In this document: piece by piece, positions 40,535 through 48,073 of the stretch
Position numbering within the stretch: the stretch's first letter is position 1
Layout: the number at the start of each line of letters is the position of its first letter
Source of the DNA: Pseudomaricurvus alcaniphilus
GTDB lineage: Bacteria > Pseudomonadota > Gammaproteobacteria > Pseudomonadales > Cellvibrionaceae
DNA length: 64,000 bases
Assembly: GCF_011440395.1 (NCBI RefSeq)
Contig: NZ_JAAOIX010000005.1
Coordinates: 242,087-306,086 of the forward strand
Direction: 5' to 3'
Program-made: the position numbers and the translations under genes
Notes under the pieces: model-generated
What the model saw: only the letters and a program-made list of their open reading frames with translations
Told to the model about the DNA's origin: nothing
Database searches by the model: none

Positions 40535-42529
40535 CTAGAAGTAGTAAACACTGAGCACATGAACCATCAACAACACCGGCAGCGGCCAGGCGGCTACTAT
40601 GTGCAACAAACTCCAGCCGCGCTGCACTGCTTGTGCGCGCCCCGGTGCCAGCCTGTGACCTAGCGCCGTAACCGTGCCGGCCAACGCGCCCATGACCAGC
40701 ACCAGCAAAAAAGTCAGCAACAGCAGGCGATTGAGGTTTTCACCCGGGTGGAAGCCGGTGTGAAAGACAAGCAACACCGCACTCGCAACACCCAAGGCTA
40801 CGTGCAGCAAGCGCCAGCCGGGAAAACTGCCCATCCAGTTCCACTGCAAACGCTTGCGCAATGACATCAGCATGCCGATCGCCACCAGGCCGAGCAGGGA
40901 AAAGCCGGTCACCTGCTTCCAGCCCTTGTCGTTCCAGATTTTTTCAAACCAGTGCTGCGTTTGCACCGACTGCGCCACGCTCTCAGCTGGCATCAACACC
41001 ACCAGAGCCACTAGCGCCGCCGCCAGGGTACTGCCCCCCAACAGCCACTGCCAGGTTTCGGCGCGCTGCGGCCTGGCGCCAACCAGTTGCGCCAGCAACG
41101 GCTTGCACGAGCCGCAGGTGGTGCCGGCGCGGGTTGTGCCAGACAGACTGGCAACCGTGGTGCAGCCCTGGGCTTTGGCCTTGAGCAGTTCCCCCTGGCA
41201 AACCTGGTTGCACTGGCACACTATGGCAGTGGCCGGCCACTTGTTGACATCGCCGGCGCTCTCGGAAAACCACAGGCGCCCGCACAGCCAAAACCACAGC
41301 ATCTGCCAGGGCCAGACCCGGCGCCCCGACTGGAACAGCTCCTGCACGCGGCTGAAATCCGGCCAGCGACCGTAACCTACGGCGCCGATCAACTTGCCCT
41401 TGTGCACCACAATTTTGCGGTAGCTCGATTTTTTCTGGCCGCCCCAGCGAACCTCCCGCTGCCGCGGGCGATCCATCAATTCAACCACTTCACCCAGGCT
41501 GACCACGTCTTCACCGATAACTTTCAGGCGACTGACAGTGGTCGAGCCCTGGTACACCGGCTTGCCGCCGCTCAGCACTTCCGCTGCTATGGCGGCCTGC
41601 TCGAGACCGGGCCCCACCAGCCCATAGGTTTTACCGCGGTGCTCACTGCACTCGCCGACGGCGTAAATATTCGGGTGCGACGTTTGCAGCTGGTCGTCAA
41701 CCACGACACCGGTGGCAGTTTTCAGATTGGCCTCGCGCGCCAGCTCCAGGTTGGGGCGGATGCCGGCACTCAACAGCACCGTATCGCACTCGATCTCTTC
41801 GCCGGAGTAAATGCGCACCCCGGTCACTCGCGCCCCGGCATAGATTTCACGCACACCGGAGTCGGTGATCACCCGAATACCAAGGGCGCTGACTTTTGTC
41901 GTCAACAGCTGCGCGGCTTCACTGTCCAGTTGCCGGTTCATCAGACGACTGCCCTGCTGGACCAGGGTCACCTGGGTATTGAGCCGCGACAAGCCGCGCG
42001 CCGCTTCAATACCGAGCACGCCGCCGCCGACCACGACCACGTGGCGCGCACTGGCCATGCGCGAATAGAGCGCCTCGGTATCTTTCATGCTGCGAAAGGT
42101 GTAAACACCGCGGCTCTGGTTGCCGGGTATATTGGGTACGTGCGCCCGCGCACCGGTTGCCAGCACCAGGTGATCGAAGTAGTGCCGGCCGCCAAGGGCA
42201 TCCTCGACGTATTGTTGGGCGGGAAAAATGCGCTTGATGGCGGCAACGGTAAATTCGAAATTGGGATGGAGACCTGGATCAGGCACGGGTATCTCGATGG
42301 CCCGGGCACTTTTCTCCCCCGCCAGTAACGCCGACAACAACACCCGGTTGTAGGGCTGAAACGGTTCATTGCCAAACAGATGCACACGGGCCGCGGGCTG
42401 GCGGCGCAAGATTTCGTCCACCAGGCGCATGCCGACCGGGCCACTGCCGACCACAATGGTCTTGCCCAAGGGCAGTCCTTGCCAGCCGCAAATCTCATCC
42501 CGCTTGTCTAATTGAACATCGACCAACAT
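40535..42529 (-). CDS. NirB-like FAD oxidoreductase/BFD [2Fe-2S] protein fused to a membrane domain
   Basis: 664 aa from ATG 42529. An in-frame GTG at 42697 would add 56 residues that look non-coding. Pyridine-nucleotide-disulfide oxidoreductase domain (about 20-400) resembling the N-terminus of NirB: FAD motif VVGSGPVG, second dinucleotide motif VVVGGGVLGIE and VGECSEHRG. BFD-like [2Fe-2S] domain with C438, C440, C472 and C475. About five transmembrane segments (496-514, 539-557, 571-591, 602-622, 641-662) carry His576, 590, 594, 643 and 657, suitable for b-haem ligation. The sirohaem nitrite-reductase domain of NirB is absent. Likely passes electrons from NAD(P)H into the membrane; exact reaction unknown. 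Confidence 0.88.
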   Translation of the reverse strand: MLVDVQLDKRDEICGWQGLPLGKTIVVGSGPVGMRLVDEILRRQPAARVHLFGNEPFQPYNRVLLSALLAGEKSARAIEIPVPDPGLHPNFEFTVAAIKRIFPAQQYVEDALGGRHYFDHLVLATGARAHVPNIPGNQSRGVYTFRSMKDTEALYSRMASARHVVVVGGGVLGIEAARGLSRLNTQVTLVQQGSRLMNRQLDSEAAQLLTTKVSALGIRVITDSGVREIYAGARVTGVRIYSGEEIECDTVLLSAGIRPNLELAREANLKTATGVVVDDQLQTSHPNIYAVGECSEHRGKTYGLVGPGLEQAAIAAEVLSGGKPVYQGSTTVSRLKVIGEDVVSLGEVVELMDRPRQREVRWGGQKKSSYRKIVVHKGKLIGAVGYGRWPDFSRVQELFQSGRRVWPWQMLWFWLCGRLWFSESAGDVNKWPATAIVCQCNQVCQGELLKAKAQGCTTVASLSGTTRAGTTCGSCKPLLAQLVGARPQRAETWQWLLGGSTLAAALVALVVLMPAESVAQSVQTQHWFEKIWNDKGWKQVTGFSLLGLVAIGMLMSLRKRLQWNWMGSFPGWRLLHVALGVASAVLLVFHTGFHPGENLNRLLLLTFLLVLVMGALAGTVTALGHRLAPGRAQAVQRGWSLLHIVAAWPLPVLLMVHVLSVYYF

Positions 42530-42877
42530 ATAAACAGTGTTCCCCAATGGCTCCCGGGCTGCGGCAAACTGACTTACGCAAAGACCCCGATATTGTGCAC
42601 AGCACGAATTGTGCCACTGTCTTTTGTCGGTCATTTCGGGCGGAATAGGCGGAAATCGCGCTTCAGAAAGAGGCGCATTGTCGAGAATTTGCACCACACT
42701 TCAACAAAAATCGCGCCAATTAATTTTTCGCGCTGCACGGCGACCACTGTTTTGGTGCAACAATTTGCTCCGCAGCGACTTTAATTGCCCGGTAGCGGGC
42801 ATCCCTGTTGAAACCGGCACCACCGCGGGTGTAGGCTGCACTTCAATTTTCGTTCACCACCAGGCTGGTATTGTTTT
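42530..42877. other. Divergent regulatory interval between redox cluster and pyk
   Basis: 348 bp. Contains TTGCACCA (42689-42696) and its perfect inverse TGGTGCAA (42753-42760), 56 bp apart, around an AATTAATT centre. I see no FNR/DNR (TTGAT-N4-ATCAA), NsrR or NorR site, and no promoter I would defend for either side. Confidence 0.4.
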
Positions 42878-44278
42878 ATGCGTAAAACCAAGATCATTTG
42901 CACCATCGGTCCTGTCACCGAATCCTACGAGATGCTGGAAAAGCTCTACCACGCGGGCATGAACATAGTGCGACTGAATATGTCCCACGGCGATCACGAA
43001 TCCCACGCCCGGGTCATCCGCTCGATCCGCACGCTCAATAAAAAGGTCAAGTTCCCGGTACCCATCCTGCTCGACACCCAGGGACCAGAGATTCGCACCG
43101 GCGATATCGCCGAAGAACTGAAGCTGCACACCGGGTCAGAGGTCACCATTACGGTGCGCGGCAGCGAAAATGTCGAGGAGACCTCCATCCACATCAACTA
43201 CGACGACCTGGTCAACAGCGTCAGCACCGGCGATGTGATTACCGTGGATAACGGCCTGATCAACTTGCAAGTACTGGAGAAACTGGATCGTCAATTGCGC
43301 TGCAAGGTCATCGATGGCGGCGTGCTGAAGAGCAAGCGCCACGTCAACTTGCCCGGCATTCGGGTCAACTTGCCGGCCATTACCGAAAAAGACCGGCGCG
43401 ATATCGAGTTCGCCGTGGAGCAGGAGCTGGATTTTATCGCCCTTTCCTTCGTGCGCCGGGCAAGTGATGTGGAGGAGCTGCGTGAACTGCTGGGCAAGAA
43501 AGCCAGCAAAACCAAAATCATTGCCAAAATTGAAGACCAGGAAGGGCTCACCAACCTGGAAGACATCATCCACGCGGCCGACGGGGTCATGGTTGCCCGC
43601 GGTGACCTCGGGGTGGAAATCAGCATCGAACTGCTGCCCAATGAACAGCGCCGCATGGTGCGCCTGTGCATCGAAAACGGCAAGCGGGTCATCGTCGCCA
43701 CACACCTGCTGGAGTCCATGATTGAAAACCCGATCCCCACCCGCGCCGAAGTGACCGATGTTGCCAATGCCATTTACGAGGGCGCCGACGCCATCATGCT
43801 GTCCGGCGAAACCACGGTCGGCAAGTACCCGGTCAAGTGTGTCGAGACCCTGGTCAAGATTGCCAAAGCCAGCGAGCATGGACAGGGGCTGGATTTTTCC
43901 CGCAACCTGAAAAAGCTTACCGAAAAGCAGCACCTCGCCTCCGCCACCGTCGACCTGGCAGAGTCGCTGGGAGCGAAAGGCATTGTGGTCATCACCCGGC
44001 GCGGCTTTATGGCCAATATGGTCACCAATTGCCAGCCCCACCACACTCCCATCTACGCCTTCAGCAATGACAGCCGCACCCGGCGCCAGCTGGTGCTGAA
44101 TCGCAACCTCTATCCGTTTCGCACCGAGTTCAGCCTGGATCCGGAAAAGACCCTGCTCAATGCCTTTACTATGCTCAAGGAAAAAGCCGGTTTCGAGAGT
44201 GGCGACCAGGTGGTGGTGGTATCCGACATTATTGCCGGTTCGGGCGTAGACGCCGTGCAAGTGCGGCAAATCCCCTGA
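42878..44278 (+). CDS. pyk: Pyruvate kinase
   Basis: Final glycolytic step, PEP + ADP to pyruvate + ATP. 466 aa. RKTKIICTIGP N-terminus, ILLDTQGPEIRTGDI (Gln where most have Lys), active-site IIAKIEDQEGLTNLEDII with the catalytic Lys, VMVARGDLGVE, TRAEVTDVANAIYEGADAIMLSGET. The C-terminal allosteric domain is present (about 345-466). Monocistronic by spacing. Confidence 0.96.
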   Translation: MRKTKIICTIGPVTESYEMLEKLYHAGMNIVRLNMSHGDHESHARVIRSIRTLNKKVKFPVPILLDTQGPEIRTGDIAEELKLHTGSEVTITVRGSENVEETSIHINYDDLVNSVSTGDVITVDNGLINLQVLEKLDRQLRCKVIDGGVLKSKRHVNLPGIRVNLPAITEKDRRDIEFAVEQELDFIALSFVRRASDVEELRELLGKKASKTKIIAKIEDQEGLTNLEDIIHAADGVMVARGDLGVEISIELLPNEQRRMVRLCIENGKRVIVATHLLESMIENPIPTRAEVTDVANAIYEGADAIMLSGETTVGKYPVKCVETLVKIAKASEHGQGLDFSRNLKKLTEKQHLASATVDLAESLGAKGIVVITRRGFMANMVTNCQPHHTPIYAFSNDSRTRRQLVLNRNLYPFRTEFSLDPEKTLLNAFTMLKEKAGFESGDQVVVVSDIIAGSGVDAVQVRQIP

Positions 44279-44321
44279 GACGGCCGCGGGCGACAGCGGT
44301 ATAATCGGCGCTTTTCAATAA

Positions 44322-45479
44322 GTGCCCACCGTGCCCGAGATTTTCACTACCGCGTTTGGAAGCTACCCGCTGCAACGCTACCCCAGGCCCACCGGCAGTG
44401 CCGACAAGCAGCAGCCACTGCGGGCCTGGGATGCCGCCGATGAATACCTGCTGCAGTGGTTGCACCAGCAAGGCCTGCCGCGCACCGCGGCCGCCACCCT
44501 GATTGTCAACGACAGCTTTGGCGCGCTGACCGTCAGCCTCAGTCATACGCCCCTTTGGAGCCAAAGCGACTCGGTGCTGGCACAGCTCGGCTGCCGCGCC
44601 AATCTCGCTGCCAACGCTATCCCGGCGGACGACATCCAGCTGCTGGACAGCCTGCAAGCACCCACCGCGGCCATTGAGCTGGCGCTGGTGAAAATCCCCA
44701 AAAGCCTGGCCCTGCTCGAAGACCAGCTCTACCGTTTGCGGCCGCTGTTGAGCCCCGGCGCCAAAGTGGTGGGCGCCGGCATGACCAAGACCATCCACAA
44801 CAGCACCTTGCAACTGTTTGCCAGGGTACTCGGCCCCACCCACACCTCGCTGGCACAGAAAAAGGCACGCCTGATCTTTTGCCAGCCAGCGCCGCAGGAC
44901 TGGCGCGGTGACTCCCCCTATCCCAGTTACTACGCGCTGGAAAACACCGAGCTCACGCTCTGCAACCACGCCGCGGTGTTCTCCCGGGCAGGGCTGGATA
45001 TCGGCAGCCGTTTCCTGCTGCAAAACCTGCCCGACCTGGGCGCGACGCGCGAAATTATCGATTTGGGGTGTGGCAACGGCGTGCTCGGCCTGATGGCGAA
45101 ACGGCAGTGGCCGGGGCTGCACTGCCACTTCTACGATGAGTCGCACATGGCCATTGCCAGCGCCCGGCACAATATTGAGGCGGCCTTTGGCAGCACGGCC
45201 GGCTGTGAGTTTTCCGTCAACGACTGCCTGCGCGGGGTGCCGGCCAACAGCGCCGATGCCATTCTCAACAACCCGCCCTTTCACCAGCAGCAGGTGGTTG
45301 GTGACCATATTGCCTGGCAGATGTTTCGGGACTCACACCGGGTCTTGCGGCGCGGAGGACTGCTGTGTGTGGTCGGCAACCGCCACCTCGGTTACCACAG
45401 CAAATTGCAACGCCTGTTCGGCAACTGCGAGGTCAGCGCCAGCAATCGCAAATTTGTGATTTTGCAGGCGCGGAAATAG
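44322..45479 (+). CDS. rlmG: 23S rRNA (guanine1835-N2)-methyltransferase, RlmG/RsmC family
   Basis: 385 aa with the duplicated methyltransferase architecture of RlmG/RsmC: a degenerate N-terminal domain (1-195) and a catalytic C-terminal domain with IDLGCGNGVLGL (motif I, about 245-256) and the N2-guanine signature NNPPF (HQQQ follows). PLQAWDAADEYLL-like segment (LRAWDAADEYLLQWL) supports RlmG over RsmC. The start is GTG 44322; a TATAAT at 44300-44305 would leave a leader of only about 10 nt. Confidence 0.88.
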   Translation: MPTVPEIFTTAFGSYPLQRYPRPTGSADKQQPLRAWDAADEYLLQWLHQQGLPRTAAATLIVNDSFGALTVSLSHTPLWSQSDSVLAQLGCRANLAANAIPADDIQLLDSLQAPTAAIELALVKIPKSLALLEDQLYRLRPLLSPGAKVVGAGMTKTIHNSTLQLFARVLGPTHTSLAQKKARLIFCQPAPQDWRGDSPYPSYYALENTELTLCNHAAVFSRAGLDIGSRFLLQNLPDLGATREIIDLGCGNGVLGLMAKRQWPGLHCHFYDESHMAIASARHNIEAAFGSTAGCEFSVNDCLRGVPANSADAILNNPPFHQQQVVGDHIAWQMFRDSHRVLRRGGLLCVVGNRHLGYHSKLQRLFGNCEVSASNRKFVILQARK

Positions 45480-45490
45480 CGGGCCTGGGA

Positions 45491-46732
45491 TCAGGCGTAC
45501 TGGTGGGTTACCCGCAGCTCATACAAGGCATCGAGAAAGGCCTGTTTGCGCGCGCGCATGGTGCGGCGTGCAATTGCCACTTCGGCCTTGAGCGCATTGA
45601 GTTTCTTTTCCAGCTCCAGCTGCGGCAGGTGCATGGCGCGCAACTGCAAGCGCTGGGCTTTAAACGCTTCCCACTGGTGCGTGGCCTCCAGCCAGTCGGA
45701 CTTCAAAGTCTCCAGCCGGGTCTCCCAGGCTTCCCACAGGGCCCCCTGCAGGCGACCCCGCACTTGCAGCAGTTTACGCCGGGCGATAATTTCGGCCTCC
45801 TGCTTTTTGCTGGCGCGGTGCAGGCCTTTTACCAGGCCCAGCCCGTTTAACAACAGAATCACATAGCGAGTCGGATCCAGCAGCCAGCCGCTAAGGCCAA
45901 AACCGTTGCGGTAATCGCGGGCAAAGTCGTGGTGGTCGGCGTGGTGATTGCCCTCACCCAGGGGCCCCAGCCAGAGGTAGTTATTTTTCGCGGAACTGCT
46001 GGCGCCGCGAATAAAACCCCACATATGGGTGACACTGTTCACCGTCCAGGTATTGTGCTGACCCAGCACAAAAGCGCATATCGAAGCCGTCATCAGGCAC
46101 AGACCACCCACCAGGGTGCCGCTCAACCAGATGCCCAGGCCCAGCGGCAGGATAAAGTTCAGGCCCACCAGCAACGGCACGTACAACTTATCCTGCCAGA
46201 CCAGTGGCGCCGAGTTTTTCGCCTCATAGGCCTTGTCTTTTTCACTGGTGTCGGGGTGAAACAGCAAATAGGTGAGCACGTGCGACCAGAGGAAATTGCG
46301 CCAGCTGCTGCTAAACCAGGTCGCACTGTAGGGGTCCAATTCGTGCCGGCCGGTGCGATCCACACTGTGATGAATCACATGCAGCGCCGCCCAGCGCCGC
46401 ACACTGCCCTGCGCAGCCATGGGTTGACCGATAAAACCAAACAACAGGTGCACCGGCCAGCGCACTACCCGGGCGGCACCGTGGGAGATCAGGCGATGGG
46501 AGTAGAGGGTGGTGGACAGGCAACCGAAAAACATGTGCCCCAGGGTCCAAGAGAGCATCACCTGCCAGAAGCCTGGCGGGGCAAAATAGTAGGCCAGCGG
46601 GGTACCGAGCAGACAGATAAGGTGGGTAAAACCGATAAACGACGTGGTTACCCAGTCGATGGTGAAACCGCGCTCAAATAACTCTGCAAAACTGTTGTAG
46701 ATAGGGGCGGGGCTGTTGGGGTGAGACTTCAT
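45491..46732 (-). CDS. Fatty acyl-CoA/acyl-lipid desaturase with C-terminal coiled-coil extension
   Basis: 413 aa from ATG 46732. Membrane di-iron desaturase: His boxes HRLISH (79-84), HVIHH (118-122) and EGNHHADHHDFARDYR (third box), with four predicted membrane helices between them. Such enzymes introduce a cis double bond (usually delta-9) into acyl-CoA or lipid chains. Residues about 295-413 form a charged, Ala/Leu/Glu-rich coiled coil not found in standard desaturases. A FabR/DesT-like operator lies about 190 bp upstream. Convergent with rlmG. Confidence 0.92.
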   Translation of the reverse strand: MKSHPNSPAPIYNSFAELFERGFTIDWVTTSFIGFTHLICLLGTPLAYYFAPPGFWQVMLSWTLGHMFFGCLSTTLYSHRLISHGAARVVRWPVHLLFGFIGQPMAAQGSVRRWAALHVIHHSVDRTGRHELDPYSATWFSSSWRNFLWSHVLTYLLFHPDTSEKDKAYEAKNSAPLVWQDKLYVPLLVGLNFILPLGLGIWLSGTLVGGLCLMTASICAFVLGQHNTWTVNSVTHMWGFIRGASSSAKNNYLWLGPLGEGNHHADHHDFARDYRNGFGLSGWLLDPTRYVILLLNGLGLVKGLHRASKKQEAEIIARRKLLQVRGRLQGALWEAWETRLETLKSDWLEATHQWEAFKAQRLQLRAMHLPQLELEKKLNALKAEVAIARRTMRARKQAFLDALYELRVTHQYA

Positions 46733-46922
46733 TGCAAAACCTGTAATTGAACTGGACAAGGGTAGTATAGGACAAAGGTGAGATGGACAAGATGCCTGCC
46801 GGGTGCCCGGGCTGCTGTTTTAGTTAGTTGCGAACCACGCGCCAGGGACAAACACTCAAACTGGATTATTTTATTTGTTTCAATAAACTAACGCTATTAC
46901 GCACAAACTTTCCCGACTATCA

Positions 46923-46960
46923 CCAATATACACGTGTTCGCCAATATACACGTATTTGGC
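46923..46960. promoter_or_regulatory. Tandem FabR/DesT-like operators
   Basis: Two adjacent 18-bp units, CCAATATACACGTGTTCG (46923-46940) and CCAATATACACGTATTTG (46941-46958). The first, read with the next two bases, contains TACACGTGTTCGC, which closely matches the FabR palindrome described for E. coli fabA/fabB (TACACGTGTTCGC core). It lies in the desaturase/tcdA intergenic region, which suggests control of membrane-lipid unsaturation. No TetR-family regulator gene is in the window. The rest of the intergenic interval shows no gene. Confidence 0.55.
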
Positions 46961-47137
46961 GGCCTCGTCCCGCTTGCCCGCTCGCCGACGCACCGCCGAC
47001 GCTGTCTGAACTCGCGCAGTAATTTTCCGGGTATTTATAGCAATTAAGAGTCCCATACCTGGATAAGGTTCCATGTATAATGCCCGCCGCAAGCTGCCTC
47101 TGCGCAACCGCCATTCACTCAACAGCCCCTGATTGCC

Positions 47138-47935
47138 ATGTCCACTATCTCTCTCAGCCCAGACTATTTACAACGCTTTGGCGGTGTCGCCCGCCTCTAC
47201 GGCGAGCCGGCCCTGGCCGCGCTGCAGCGGGCCCACTTCGCGGTGATCGGCATTGGCGGGGTGGGCAGTTGGGCCGTCGAGGCGCTGGTGCGCAGCGGTG
47301 TCGGGAAGTTGACCCTGGTGGATATGGACGACATCTGCACCACCAACAGCAACCGCCAGGTACACGCCCTCAGCAGTACTGTCGGCCAGCAAAAAATTGC
47401 GGTGATGGGGCAGCGTTTGCTGGACATCAACCCGGAGCTGGAATTGCAACTGGTGGATGATTTTCTCGAGCCGGAAAACATGGAGCAGCTGATCCACCCC
47501 GGCCTCGATTTTGTTATCGACGCCATCGATGCCGCTTACGTCAAGGCCGCCCTGATCGCCCACTGCAAGCGCCGCAAAACCCCGCTGGTGACTGTGGGCT
47601 CAGCCGGCGGCAAGCTCGACCCCAGGGCAATCATCAGTGCTGACCTCAGCAAAACCACCAACGACCCCCTGCTGGCCCGGACCCGCAACAACCTGCGCCG
47701 CCAGTACGGCTTTTCCCGCAACCCGAAGCGGGTGTTTTCCGTGGAGGCGGTGTACTCCAAAGAACAGATGACCTACCCGGATCAGCAGGGTGGCACCTGC
47801 CGCAACAAGTCCGGGCTTGAAGAGGGCGTAAAACTGGATTGCGCCGGCGGCTTTGGCGCCGTCACCATGGTTACCGCCAGCTTCGGTTTCGTGGCCGCGG
47901 CGCGTGCCATAGAGCGCTATTTGGCGCGGCAATAA
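47138..47935 (+). CDS. tcdA: tRNA threonylcarbamoyladenosine dehydratase TcdA (CsdL)
   Basis: E1/ThiF-like enzyme that cyclises t6A to ct6A in tRNAs. 265 aa: FAVIGIGGVGSWAVEALVRSG (ATP site), LVDMDDICTTNSNRQ, DAIDAAYVKAALI and NNLRRQYGFSRNPKRVFSVEAVYS. In E. coli it works with CsdA-CsdE. The CsdA-CsdE fusion gene faces it here. A 17-bp perfect palindrome (47926-47942) spans its stop codon and may form a terminator-like hairpin without a U-tract. Confidence 0.96.
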   Translation: MSTISLSPDYLQRFGGVARLYGEPALAALQRAHFAVIGIGGVGSWAVEALVRSGVGKLTLVDMDDICTTNSNRQVHALSSTVGQQKIAVMGQRLLDINPELELQLVDDFLEPENMEQLIHPGLDFVIDAIDAAYVKAALIAHCKRRKTPLVTVGSAGGKLDPRAIISADLSKTTNDPLLARTRNNLRRQYGFSRNPKRVFSVEAVYSKEQMTYPDQQGGTCRNKSGLEEGVKLDCAGGFGAVTMVTASFGFVAAARAIERYLARQ

Positions 47936-48073
47936 TTGCCGCCCGGGCCTGGACGACTCGCGCACGCTGCCAATTGAAAAGTGCGGCGCTAGCAATATTC
48001 TGGCGCAGCCACTGGCGGCCGCGACGGAATTTGCAGCCGCAGAGAGCCTCTACTAACCGCGCAATCGCGCAGC

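Noticed and set aside
42529..42697. 56-residue N-terminal extension of the FAD/BFD membrane protein from GTG 42697
   Set aside because: Weak ribosome site and translation unlike a flavoprotein N-terminus; ATG 42529 is closer to the FAD domain.
42753..42768. Sigma54-like GG...GC promoter ahead of pyk
   Set aside because: Spacing between the GG and GC elements is 11 instead of the required 10 bases and flanks do not match.
46828..47022. 64-codon plus-strand open frame
   Set aside because: Spans the FabR-like operator, has no ribosome site and no homology visible.
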